A stretch of 64,000 nt of DNA. It comes from Brevibacterium sp. 'Marine'. Lineage in GTDB: Bacteria > Actinomycetota > Actinomycetes > Actinomycetales > Brevibacteriaceae. The position numbers were made by a program, and so were the translations under genes. Positions 8,499 through 16,859 of the stretch are shown here, piece by piece. The stretch covers positions 434,001-498,000 of the forward strand of contig NZ_CP051626.1 in the NCBI RefSeq assembly GCF_012844365.1, in the 5' to 3' direction. Under the pieces are notes generated by a model that saw only the letters and a list, made by a program, of their open reading frames with translations, was not told where the DNA came from and made no database searches. Position 1 is the first letter of the stretch. Each line of letters opens with the position of its first letter.

Positions 8499-10322
8499 TT
8501 GCGTGAGACAGTTCCGTCGCCCGAGACGACGATGACCCCCGTTCCGGACAGCCACGGCATCGACAGGTTCGCCGACGATCGGTCGCTGAAGGACCTGCTG
8601 CCGCTCTACCTCGACGAGAAGCTGCTCGCGCACCTGCGCCCCGTGTTCGAGGACCTCGGGCCCCGCCTCGGGGCAGAGCTCGACGACCTCGCCCACGATG
8701 CCGACAACAATCCTCCGGTTCTCAAGCACCGCACCCGCAGCGGTGCCGATCAGCAGTCGATCGAGATCCACCCGGCCTACCGTCGCCTGCAGGAAGTTGC
8801 CTTCGGTGAACTCGGTCTGGCCGCGATGAGCCACCGGCCCGGTGTCCTCGGCTGGGACGAACCGATGCCGCCGATCGTCAAGTACCTCCTCGTCTACCTG
8901 TTCACGCAGGCGGAATTCGGACTGCTGTGCCCGGTGAACATGACCGACTCGCTCACCCGCACCCTGCGCAAGTACGGATCCCCCGAACTCGTCGAGCGGT
9001 TCATCGGCGGATTGACGAGCACCGATGTCGACACCCTCACCCAGGGCGCGATGTTCATGACCGAACAGGACGCCGGCTCCGACGTCGGCCGGGCGACGAC
9101 GACGGCCGTCGACAACGGCGACGGCACCTGGGCGCTGACCGGAGAGAAGTGGTTCTGCTCGAACGCCGACGCCGAACTCGCCATGGTCCTCGCCCGACCC
9201 GAAGGAGCCCAGCCGGGCATCAAGGGCATCGGACTCTTCCTCCTGCCCCGCACGCTCGAGGACGGGTCGCCGAACTCGATGCGCATCGTCCGTCTCAAGG
9301 ACAAGCTGGGCACCAAGTCGATGCCCAGCGGCGAGATCAGCCTGCAGGGAGCGACGGCCTACCTCGTCGGCGACATCGGACGCGGATTCGTGCAGATGGC
9401 CGATATGGTCAATTCCTCCCGCCTGTCGAACGCCGTGCGCGCGGCCGGCCTCATGCGCCGGGCCTTCGGGGAGTCGAAGTTCATCTGCCGCAATCGCGAA
9501 GCCTTCGGCTCGACCCTGAGCAAGCTGCCCCTGCAGCGACGCCAGCTCGCGAAGATCATGACGACCACGGAGCAGGCGCTGTCGATCTCCCTGCACACGG
9601 CCGCCGTCTTCGCCCGCGCCGATGCCGGGGATGCCGAAGCCGCCTCGGTGCTGCGCATCCTCACCCCGCTCATCAAGTTCCGTGCCACGCGCGACGCCCG
9701 CAAGGTCACCGCGGACGCGATGGAGATCCGCGGCGGCGTCGGCTACATCGAGGAGTACGGTGACGCCCGCGTCTTCCGCGACTCCCAACTCGGATCGATC
9801 TGGGAGGGCACCTCGAACATCGTCGCCCTCGACGTCATCCGCGCAGCTCATCGGGCGGGAACGCTCAAACCGCTGTTCCTGCACTTGGAGACGCTCATCG
9901 CCGAGGCGGCCGACCTCCCAGCCGCGTTCCGCCGTCAGGTCCAATCGTTGAGCTCGACGCTGCTGCACGCGCTCGAAAACACGCCCGAAGGCGTTGAGCA
10001 AGCGCGGGTGCGGCAGCTCGCGACCGCGACGTACAACCTCGTGTGCGCGTCCATCATGGCCTCGGAAGGTGCGCGGATCGGTGAGCGCCGCGGCGACTGG
10101 TCGCGCATCGTTATCGCCGCCCTGGTGCTGCGCCACAAACTGATGCCGCAGAACCCGCTCGTCCCCGTCGTCGAAGACGACGCTGTCCTCGACGCCCTCA
10201 TCGACGGTGTCGGCATGGGCCGGGACGACGCGTTCGCGGCCGTCGAGGACATCCTCGGCGAGGATGGCTCCGGTCAGTCCGACGAGGATGGGACTGCGCG
10301 TTCCGGAGGAAGCGGACAGTGA
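8499..10322 (+). CDS. acyl-CoA dehydrogenase, AidB-like
   Basis: A 607-residue flavoprotein of the large AidB-like branch of acyl-CoA dehydrogenases. FAD-binding segments MTEQDAGSDVGRATTTA (about 185-200), TGEKWFCSNADAELAMVLAR and the C-terminal RGGVGYIEEYGDARVFRDSQLGSIWEGTSNIVALDV are clear. Translation most likely starts at TTG 8499, which follows AAAGGAG with a normal gap. It overlaps the CoA-transferase gene by 4 bp. The pairing suggests CoA activation then oxidation of an organic acid. Some AidB relatives bind DNA in the alkylation response; the context favours catabolism. Confidence 0.85.
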   Translation: MRETVPSPETTMTPVPDSHGIDRFADDRSLKDLLPLYLDEKLLAHLRPVFEDLGPRLGAELDDLAHDADNNPPVLKHRTRSGADQQSIEIHPAYRRLQEVAFGELGLAAMSHRPGVLGWDEPMPPIVKYLLVYLFTQAEFGLLCPVNMTDSLTRTLRKYGSPELVERFIGGLTSTDVDTLTQGAMFMTEQDAGSDVGRATTTAVDNGDGTWALTGEKWFCSNADAELAMVLARPEGAQPGIKGIGLFLLPRTLEDGSPNSMRIVRLKDKLGTKSMPSGEISLQGATAYLVGDIGRGFVQMADMVNSSRLSNAVRAAGLMRRAFGESKFICRNREAFGSTLSKLPLQRRQLAKIMTTTEQALSISLHTAAVFARADAGDAEAASVLRILTPLIKFRATRDARKVTADAMEIRGGVGYIEEYGDARVFRDSQLGSIWEGTSNIVALDVIRAAHRAGTLKPLFLHLETLIAEAADLPAAFRRQVQSLSSTLLHALENTPEGVEQARVRQLATATYNLVCASIMASEGARIGERRGDWSRIVIAALVLRHKLMPQNPLVPVVEDDAVLDALIDGVGMGRDDAFAAVEDILGEDGSGQSDEDGTARSGGSGQ

Positions 10323-11485
10323 GCGCGGGAGCACTCGCCGGGATCACGGTCGTCGATCTCTCGCGCATCCTCGGTGGGCCCTACTGCACGCAGATCCTGG
10401 CCGATCACGGTGCCGAGGTCATCAAGGTCGAGCCGCCGGCCGGCGATGACACGCGCACCTGGGGGCCGCCGTTCGTCGCGCCCGAGGTGTCGAGCTACTT
10501 CGCCGGGATCAACCGGAACAAACGGATGATCACTCTCGATCTGCGCACCGAGGCGGGACAGGATGCGCTGCACGGGCTGCTGGCCGGGGCCGACGTCCTC
10601 GTCGAGAACTTCAAGACCGGGACCCTGGCGAAGTGGGGGCTCGACCCTGTGTCGGACATTCCCGATCGTTACCCGCATCTCGTGCACGCGTCGATCACCG
10701 GCTTCGGCGATGACGGTCCGCTGGGCGGACGGCCCGGATACGACGCGATCATCCAGGCGATGTCGGGTCTGATGTCGGTCAACGGCGATGCGTCGACCGG
10801 GCCGATGCGCATCGGCATGCCCGCCGTCGACATGGTCACCGGGCTCAACGCGGCCATCGGCGTGCTCATGGCGCTGCAGGAACGAGTGACCAGCGGGCGC
10901 GGTCAACGGGTCGAGACGACGCTGTACGACTGCGGAATCTCCGTCATGCACCCGCATCTGCCGAACTTCTTCGGCGGCGGAGCCGTGCCGAAGCTGTCGG
11001 GCAACGACCATCCGAACATCGCCCCGTATTCGGCGTTCGCGACCGGGGCCGGGCAGATATTCATCACCGCCGGAAACGACGGACAGTTCGCCCGGCTCGT
11101 CGACCACCTCGGTGCTGCCGAGCTCGCCGAGGACCCGCGGTTCGTCGACAATGCGGCCCGTCTGGGCAACCGTGACGCGCTGCGGACCGAGCTCGAAGCG
11201 CTGATGGTTTCTGCCTCCGCGGAGAAGCTGTCCGAGGAGCTCATGAGCATCGGCGTGCCCGCCGGTCCGATCCTCGACGCCGCCGAGGTGGTCAAGCACC
11301 CGCATACCGCGCACCGCGAGATGGTCGTGGAGATGAGCGACGGCTACCGCGGGGTGGCCTCGCCGATCAAGCTCGCCCGGACCCCGGCAAGCTACCGGAT
11401 CTCGCCGGTGCAGCCGGTGGCGGGGACGGGCGAGAACGTGAACGTCGAGCCGCAGGCGGTCCGGGAACAAGCAGCATCGGTTTGA
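10319..11485 (+). CDS. CaiB/BaiF family III CoA-transferase
   Basis: A 388-residue family III CoA-transferase. The N-terminus VVDLSRILGGPYCTQILADHGAEVIKVEPP and the segment NRNKRMITLDL are signatures; the catalytic Asp is in the GRPGYDAIIQAMSGLM region. The start is GTG in the overlap GTGA with the dehydrogenase stop. It would transfer CoA onto a carboxylate, giving the substrate of the dehydrogenase. Substrate unknown. Confidence 0.88.
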   Translation: MSAGALAGITVVDLSRILGGPYCTQILADHGAEVIKVEPPAGDDTRTWGPPFVAPEVSSYFAGINRNKRMITLDLRTEAGQDALHGLLAGADVLVENFKTGTLAKWGLDPVSDIPDRYPHLVHASITGFGDDGPLGGRPGYDAIIQAMSGLMSVNGDASTGPMRIGMPAVDMVTGLNAAIGVLMALQERVTSGRGQRVETTLYDCGISVMHPHLPNFFGGGAVPKLSGNDHPNIAPYSAFATGAGQIFITAGNDGQFARLVDHLGAAELAEDPRFVDNAARLGNRDALRTELEALMVSASAEKLSEELMSIGVPAGPILDAAEVVKHPHTAHREMVVEMSDGYRGVASPIKLARTPASYRISPVQPVAGTGENVNVEPQAVREQAASV

Positions 11486-11513
11486 GCGGGTGCAGTTCGA
11501 ACGTGGGCAGATC

Positions 11514-11859
11514 TCAGTTGTCCGTCTGCTTCGGATGCGCGGTGTATACCTGCTCGAGGTAGACGGTGTGTCCATCCACGTAGTACCAGATCCGAGCGCT
11601 TCCTTTGAGCGTTGGTTTTGAGTTGCCAACGCTCAAAGGAAGATCCTCCTCGGACAATGTTGGCCAGCTCGCCCTTCAGCGGGTAACTGGTCGGTGTTGT
11701 TTCGAGGGGTGATCTGGTGAGAAAGTCCCAGGCATCGGCCATCGGTCCACGCATCGTGGCACAGAGATCGCGCCATGCTCTGCCGGCTTGGCGAGTGGCG
11801 AACCCCAGTTCGTACTCACTCTTCTTCGTTGGGCGTTCAACCTTCGACTCTTTCGCCAT
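11514..11859 (-). pseudogene. RelE-like toxin gene, frameshifted
   Basis: The N-terminal part (MAKESK... to ...GGSSFERWQLK) matches RelE/YoeB-like toxins with a SRQA.RAWRDL..T.PGPMADAWDFL-type core. After a run of four A residues (11619-11616 on this strand) the family-typical C-terminus continues in the +1-shifted frame as RIWYYVDGHTVYLEQVYTAH, ending in TGA at 11514. Removing one A restores a complete toxin of about 115 residues; as written the frame runs on to 11392 with unrelated residues. A 17-bp inverted repeat (11599-11615 with 11626-11642) surrounds the shift. A sequencing error is possible. The antitoxin gene is intact 6 bp upstream. Confidence 0.7.
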
Positions 11860-11865
11860 GTCGAC

Positions 11866-12315
11866 TCAGGGGCGGGGAACGGCTGCGCCGTTGTCGAGCC
11901 AGTCGACCGGTTCCGAGCCGAGACCTGCGGCAAGCGCTTCCGCTGTTTCTCGCCACGAAGTGAGAGTGGAGGCAGCAAGGTGAGCTTGGCCGACTGAAAA
12001 GCTGGCGCGTGCGGCGTCGAGAACTTCACTGGCGCATTCGTGCCGGTCTGCCTCTGATAATGCGAGCATCCAAGGGAATTGGTCCGTCATGAAGTCAGTG
12101 AGGACTTCATCGTTGCGTGTGGCCACACCGATGAGCTGAGCGGCGATTTCCAGCAGCTGATTTCGAGCGCGGTTCTCTCGCTCAGACATGAGCACAAGTG
12201 GTTCCGCGTCTCGACGGGTCACAACCACTGGATGATCGGACGCCGCCGCGAATACTTCCGCGGAACCGCGGCTGAGCTCCGAGGACTTATACGAATTGCG
12301 AGCCTCTGTGGTCAT
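11866..12315 (-). CDS. Phd/YefM-type antitoxin with extended C-terminus
   Basis: A 149-residue protein. Residues 1-50 (NSYKSSELSRGSAEVFAAASDHPVVVTRRDAEPLVLMSER) form a Phd/YefM DNA-binding fold; the rest is a helical toxin-neutralising region ending in GLGSEPVDWLD. It is longer than classical Phd. The gene appears leaderless: TAGAAT lies 6 nt before the ATG, and a palindrome fills the -35/-10 spacer, indicating autorepression. It pairs with the frameshifted RelE-like gene. Confidence 0.8.
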   Translation of the reverse strand: MTTEARNSYKSSELSRGSAEVFAAASDHPVVVTRRDAEPLVLMSERENRARNQLLEIAAQLIGVATRNDEVLTDFMTDQFPWMLALSEADRHECASEVLDAARASFSVGQAHLAASTLTSWRETAEALAAGLGSEPVDWLDNGAAVPRP

Positions 12316-12321
12316 GGTCCA

Positions 12322-12351
12322 ATTCTAATTCAGAATACATTCTGAATTCAA
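12322..12351 (-). promoter_or_regulatory. toxin-antitoxin promoter with operator in the spacer
   Basis: Read on the minus strand: TTGAAT (12351-12346), an 18-bp spacer, TAGAAT (12327-12322), then 6 nt to the ATG at 12315. Arms AATTCAGAAT (12327-12336) and ATTCTGAATT (12339-12348) are perfect complements around AC and cover the spacer, so a bound antitoxin would block RNA polymerase. Confidence 0.75.
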
Positions 12352-12403
12352 TGGATGATCGGCAACGCCCTCTTTGAGTAATGACGAGGGTGTCGTCACG
12401 TGG

Positions 12404-12427
12404 TTCCGTCCGAAATGTCGGACGGAA
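12404..12427. promoter_or_regulatory. hut operator upstream of hutU
   Basis: Perfect 10-bp arms TTCCGTCCGA (12404-12413) and TCGGACGGAA (12418-12427) flank AATG. The core GTCCGAAAT.TCGGAC recurs upstream of hutI at 15436-15453. Placed about 150 bp before the hutU ATG. The likely binder is the IclR-family protein encoded at 21445-22188. Confidence 0.7.
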
Positions 12428-12577
12428 CTTGATGCGGGCCACTTCCGCAATCTGGTTCAGCCGACAGAATGGATGGTGTAGTCAGAGCCGACAGCGCAGG
12501 GGAGACCACACCTCGGCGCGACGGCGAAGCGGCAGCCAAGCATCCGCCTCGTCGGACACAGCGACAAGGAGAATCCC

Positions 12578-14299
12578 ATGACCACCAAGCCGTCGTTCAC
12601 CCAGCACGATCCGTCCCGCGTCATCCGCGCCGACCGCGGAACCGAGATCACCGCGAAGTCGTGGCAGACCGAAGCGCCCAAGCGCATGCTCATGAACAAC
12701 CTCGACCCCGAGGTCGCCGAGCGTCCCGAAGACCTCGTCGTCTACGGCGGCACCGGTCGCGCCGCCCGCTCCTGGGAAGCCTACGATGCGATCGTGCGCA
12801 CCCTCGACGACCTCGAGGACGACGAGACCCTGCTCATCCAGTCCGGCAAGCCCGTCGGCGTCATGCGCACCCACGAATGGGCCCCACGTGTTCTCATCGC
12901 GAACTCCAACCTCGTCGGCGACTGGGCCAACTGGGAGCACTTCCGCGAACTCGAGGCCGAAGGCCTGATGATGTACGGCCAGATGACCGCCGGCTCCTGG
13001 ATCTACATCGCCACCCAGGGCATCCTCCAGGGCACCTACGAGACCTTCGGCGCCATCGCCCGCAAGCGCTTCGACGGCACCCTCGCCGGAACCCTGACCA
13101 TCACCGCCGGCTGCGGCGGCATGGGCGGAGCCCAGCCGCTGTCCGTGACCCTCAACGGCGGCGCCTGCCTCATCATCGACGTCGACAAGACCCGCCTCGA
13201 CCGCCGCAAGGGCAAGCGCTACCTCGACGAGGTCGAAACCGACCTCGACACCGCACTGGCCAAGGTCATCGAAGCGAAGAAGAACAAGCAGGCTCTGTCG
13301 GTCGGGCTCGTCGGCAACGCCGCGGAGATCCTCCCGCTCATCCTCGACCGCCCCGAGGCTCCCGAGGTCGACATCGTCACCGACCAGACCTCGGCCCACG
13401 ACCCGCTGTCCTACCTGCCGGTGGGCGTGAGCGTCGACGACTGGCACGAAGAGGCCGAGCAGGATGCGGAGAAGTTCACCATCCGCGCCGAGGAGTCCAT
13501 GGCCAAGCACGTGAAGGCCATGGTCGAATTCCAGGACCGTGGCGCCGAGGTCTTCGACTACGGCAACTCGATCCGCGACGAAGCCCGCAAGGCCGGCTAC
13601 GACCGCGCCTTCGAATTCCCCGGCTTCGTCCCCGCCTACATCCGTCCCCTCTTCTGCGAAGGCCTCGGACCCTTCCGCTGGGTCGCGCTGTCCGGCGACC
13701 CGAAGGACATCGAAGTCACCGACCAGGCGCTCAAGGAACTCTTCCCCGACAACGAACACCTCCACACGTGGCTCGACGCGGCCAACGAATACGTCGAGTT
13801 CGAAGGCCTGCCGGCACGCATCTGCTGGCTCGGCTACAAGGAACGCCACCAGGCCGGTCTGCTGTTCAACCAGCTCGTCGCCGAAGGCAAGATCTCGGCT
13901 CCGATCGTCATCGGTCGTGACCACCTCGATTCCGGTTCCGTCGCCAGCCCGTACCGCGAAACCGAGTCGATGTGTGATGGCACGGACGCCGTGGCCGACT
14001 GGCCGCTGCTCAACGCCCTGGTCAACACCTCCTCGGGTGCCACCTGGGTCTCCATCCACCATGGCGGCGGCGTCGGCATCGGCCGCTCCATCCACGCCGG
14101 ACAGGTCTCCGTGGCCGACGGCACCGAGCTGGCCGCTCAGAAACTGGCACGCTTGCTCACGAACGACCCGGGCATGGGCGTCATTCGCCACGTCGACGCC
14201 GGCTACGACCGCGCCTCCGAAGTGGCCGAAGAGCGCGGCCAGCGCGTGCCGATGATTCCGGAACTGGACAAGCGCGACGAGGAATCCGCCGCGCAGTAA
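12578..14299 (+). CDS. hutU: urocanate hydratase
   Basis: A 573-residue protein, full length for HutU, which converts urocanate to 4-imidazolone-5-propionate using tightly bound NAD+. Typical segments are [30 protein letters not shown], the NAD-binding [10 protein letters not shown], and [18 protein letters not shown] near the C-terminus. AAGGAG precedes the ATG. It is transcribed alone, ending at a strong palindrome (14312-14369), while the rest of the hut genes lie beyond an opposing SDR gene. The operator at 12404-12427 links it to the hut regulon. Confidence 0.97.
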   Translation: MTTKPSFTQHDPSRVIRADRGTEITAKSWQTEAPKRMLMNNLDPEVAERPEDLVVYGGTGRAARSWEAYDAIVRTLDDLEDDETLLIQSGKPVGVMRTHEWAPRVLIANSNLVGDWANWEHFRELEAEGLMMYGQMTAGSWIYIATQGILQGTYETFGAIARKRFDGTLAGTLTITAGCGGMGGAQPLSVTLNGGACLIIDVDKTRLDRRKGKRYLDEVETDLDTALAKVIEAKKNKQALSVGLVGNAAEILPLILDRPEAPEVDIVTDQTSAHDPLSYLPVGVSVDDWHEEAEQDAEKFTIRAEESMAKHVKAMVEFQDRGAEVFDYGNSIRDEARKAGYDRAFEFPGFVPAYIRPLFCEGLGPFRWVALSGDPKDIEVTDQALKELFPDNEHLHTWLDAANEYVEFEGLPARICWLGYKERHQAGLLFNQLVAEGKISAPIVIGRDHLDSGSVASPYRETESMCDGTDAVADWPLLNALVNTSSGATWVSIHHGGGVGIGRSIHAGQVSVADGTELAAQKLARLLTNDPGMGVIRHVDAGYDRASEVAEERGQRVPMIPELDKRDEESAAQ

Positions 14300-14311
14300 G
14301 GGCGCTGAATA

Positions 14312-14369
14312 GCACACAAAAAGTCGAGCAGCACAGTTTTGAAACTGTGCTGCTCGACTTTTTGTGTGC
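14312..14369. terminator. 28-bp perfect palindrome between hutU and the SDR gene
   Basis: Arms 14312-14339 and 14342-14369 are exact reverse complements with a 2-nt loop. AAAAA and TTTTT tracts sit within the arms, and the genes on both sides converge, so it should terminate transcripts in both directions. Part of the arm (AGCACAGTTTT) is also found in the palindrome at 5422-5485. Confidence 0.8.
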
Positions 14370-14447
14370 CGCGGCGACTCACCGATCGCGGGGAGTCGCC
14401 GAACGCGAGCAGTCGGCTGCGCCGCTGGAGCCTTGAGAGCCGCGCCT

Positions 14448-15338
14448 CTATTCGTCGAGGAAGAGGTCGAGTTCGAGGTCGTCGGGGCCGTGGCCGACCG
14501 AACCCGGCCGCGACGGATCATGCGCGTAGACGGAGAAGTCCGTGACGCCCTGAGCTTGCAGCACCTCGTCGTCGATGAAGAAATTGCCGGTGACCTTGCG
14601 CGGATCCGAGGTGAGGATCGCCCACGCCGCCTCGGCCATGATCTCGGGCTTGCGGCTGCGTGCCATGAGCTGCTCGCCGCCGAGGAGGTTGTTCACAGCG
14701 GCCGTGGCGATCGTCGTCCTCGGCCACAGGCTGTTCGCCGCGACTCCGGCTTCGCGCTGCTCTTCGGCCAGTCCGAGCGTGACCAGCGACATCCCGTACT
14801 TCGCCATCGTGTAGCCCAGGTGCCTGCCCGCCCACACGGGGTTGAGGTTGAGCGGGGGCGAGAGCGTGAGGACGTGCGCGGTGTCCGAGCCCTTCAGATG
14901 CGGCAATGCGGTCGTGGCCAAGAGATAGGAGCCGCGTGAGTTGATCGAGTTCATGAGATCGAACTTCTTCATCGGCAGGTCCTCGACCGGGGACAGGTCG
15001 ATGGCGCTGGCGTTGTTGACGACGATGTCGATCCCACCGAATGTCTCGACGGTCTTCGCGACCGAGTCCGCCACGGAGTCGTCGCTGCGGACATCACCGA
15101 TGATCGGCAGCGCCTTGCCGCCGGCCGCCTCGATCTGCTCGGCGGCCGTATAGATCGTGCCTTCGAGCTTCGGATGCGGTTCCGCCGTCTTCGCCAGCAG
15201 CGCGACGTTCGCCCCGTCGCGGGCGGCACGCAGCGCGATCGCCAGACCGATTCCACGGCTGCCGCCGCTCATGAGAATCGTTCGTCCGGCCAGTGAACGT
15301 CCGGGTTCTCCCTCGCCGAGGATGCTGGCAGTGCTCAT
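14448..15338 (-). CDS. SDR-family oxidoreductase (HSDL2-like)
   Basis: A 296-residue short-chain dehydrogenase. The cofactor motif is SGGSRGIG near residue 25, NNAS near 110, and YTMAKYGMS holds the catalytic Tyr and Lys. The long form with PHPKLEGTIYTAA and a C-terminal KVTGNFFIDDEVLQAQG is the HSDL2-like branch of unknown substrate. The ATG at 15338 follows AAAGGAG. It is antisense-oriented between hutU and hutI and has no obvious role in histidine use. Confidence 0.85.
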   Translation of the reverse strand: MSTASILGEGEPGRSLAGRTILMSGGSRGIGLAIALRAARDGANVALLAKTAEPHPKLEGTIYTAAEQIEAAGGKALPIIGDVRSDDSVADSVAKTVETFGGIDIVVNNASAIDLSPVEDLPMKKFDLMNSINSRGSYLLATTALPHLKGSDTAHVLTLSPPLNLNPVWAGRHLGYTMAKYGMSLVTLGLAEEQREAGVAANSLWPRTTIATAAVNNLLGGEQLMARSRKPEIMAEAAWAILTSDPRKVTGNFFIDDEVLQAQGVTDFSVYAHDPSRPGSVGHGPDDLELDLFLDE

Positions 15339-15435
15339 CGTCCGTCTCCTTTGTCCGTGGTTCGATGATCGAGGTGGATAGGTCGCCAGGCTACCCGTCG
15401 CTCGCCCGCGTGCCCAGACTGCCGTCTCTGCCGAC

Positions 15436-15453
15436 TGTCCGAAATATCGGACA
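15436..15453. promoter_or_regulatory. hut operator upstream of hutI
   Basis: TGTCCGA (15436-15442) and TCGGACA (15447-15453) are perfect complements around AATA. The core is shared with the hutU site at 12404-12427. It lies 86 bp before hutI and about 100 bp before the divergent SDR gene. Confidence 0.7.
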
Positions 15454-15538
15454 ATTATCTGCGGGAGAGGTTCTGCCCCGCCATCGTGCGGTCCATACTG
15501 AGAGGGAATCATTCTCGATCGGAAAGGCCCGACTCGCC

Positions 15539-16807
15539 ATGCAGCTCATCACCGGCATCAGCGAACTCGTCGTCAACGACCTCGCCACGCTCGGCGAGCT
15601 GGGCGTCATCACCGATGCCGCGCTGCTCATCGATGACGGTCGGATCATCTGGTCGGGATCGTCCGCTGAGGCGGACACGGCAGCAGGGAGCCACTTCGGT
15701 GATGGGGGACGCAGCCTCAACGACGATGACATCGCCAACGGGGAAGTCACCTCGGCGAATGACCTCAGCGGACTCGAGACGATCGACCTCGGCGGCAAAG
15801 CCGTCATCCCCGGCTTCGTCGACAGCCACAACCACCTCATCTTCGCCGGTGACCGGTCAGAGGAATTCGCGGCTCGCATGGCCGGGCAGAAATACTCGGC
15901 CGGGGGCATCGCCACCACCGTGGCCGCCACCCGCGCCGCCAGCGAAGCCGAACTCGAAGCCAACCTCGTCCACCTGCTCGACCAGGCGAAGCGGCAGGGA
16001 ACGACGACGTTCGAGATCAAATCCGGGTACGGACTGACCGTGGCCGACGAGATCCAGGCCCTCGACATCATCAACCGGCACACCGAGGAATCGACCCTCA
16101 TCGCCGCGCACGTCGTCCCGCCGGAGTTCAAGGACGAGCCGGAACGCTACGTCGACCTCGTCATCGACGAGATCATCCCGGCGGCGACCGGCAAGGCGAA
16201 GTGGATCGACGTGTTCTGCGAAACCGGTGCCTTCACCGAGGATCAGACGCGGCGGATCATCGAAGCCGGCAAGTCCGCCGGCATGAAACCACGGTTGCAC
16301 GCCAACCAGCTCACCGAGAGCGGGGCGCTCAAACTCGGCGCGGAACTCGGCTGCGTGTCCGTCGACCACGCCACCTTCGCCTCCGATGAGGACCTCGCCG
16401 TCCTCGCCGAGGCGGGCACCGTCGTCACCCTGCTGCCGAGCATCGAATTCTCCACCCGCCAGCCCTACCCCGACGCTCGCCGCTACGTCGATGCCGGGGT
16501 GTCGCTGGCGATCGCCACCGACTGCAATCCTGGCTCCGGGTTCTCCAACAGCATGCCTTTCGTCATCGCCATCGGCGTCCGCGACATGCACTTCACCGTC
16601 GAACAGGCGGTGTGGGCAGCGACCGCCGGAGGAGCCAACGCCCTGCAGCGCACCGACGTCGGCCACCTCGGTGTGGGAGCCCGCGCCGATCTGACCATCC
16701 TCGACGCCCCCAGCTATCGCCACCTGGCCTACCGGCCCGGTGTCCAGCTGGTCGAACGCGCCTATTCCGGCGGTGAGCTCATCGTCGACAACCGGCCCCG
16801 CGGCTGA
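15539..16807 (+). CDS. hutI: imidazolonepropionase
   Basis: A 422-residue amidohydrolase with the metal-binding motif PGFVDSHNHLIFAGDRSEEF, the KSGYGL segment and the AHVVPPEF histidine. It hydrolyses imidazolone-5-propionate to N-formimidoyl-L-glutamate. The ATG at 15539 is chosen because it begins the family-typical N-terminus; GGAAAGG lies upstream. An acidic insert of about 35 residues (after residue 38) separates the first strands from the HxH motif. First gene of the hutI-hutH-M20-hutF-iclR operon. Confidence 0.95.
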   Translation: MQLITGISELVVNDLATLGELGVITDAALLIDDGRIIWSGSSAEADTAAGSHFGDGGRSLNDDDIANGEVTSANDLSGLETIDLGGKAVIPGFVDSHNHLIFAGDRSEEFAARMAGQKYSAGGIATTVAATRAASEAELEANLVHLLDQAKRQGTTTFEIKSGYGLTVADEIQALDIINRHTEESTLIAAHVVPPEFKDEPERYVDLVIDEIIPAATGKAKWIDVFCETGAFTEDQTRRIIEAGKSAGMKPRLHANQLTESGALKLGAELGCVSVDHATFASDEDLAVLAEAGTVVTLLPSIEFSTRQPYPDARRYVDAGVSLAIATDCNPGSGFSNSMPFVIAIGVRDMHFTVEQAVWAATAGGANALQRTDVGHLGVGARADLTILDAPSYRHLAYRPGVQLVERAYSGGELIVDNRPRG

Positions 16808-16859
16808 ACTTCATCCACGACTCAGACTTCACACTGACGCACTCACAGAAAGGCTCTTC

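Noticed and set aside
8484..10334. 616-codon minus-strand frame opposite the AidB-like gene
   Set aside because: Shadow of the dehydrogenase; no ribosome-binding site or family match.
12482..14521. 679-codon minus-strand frame opposite hutU
   Set aside because: Antisense to a fully conserved HutU. Length comes from third-position GC bias.
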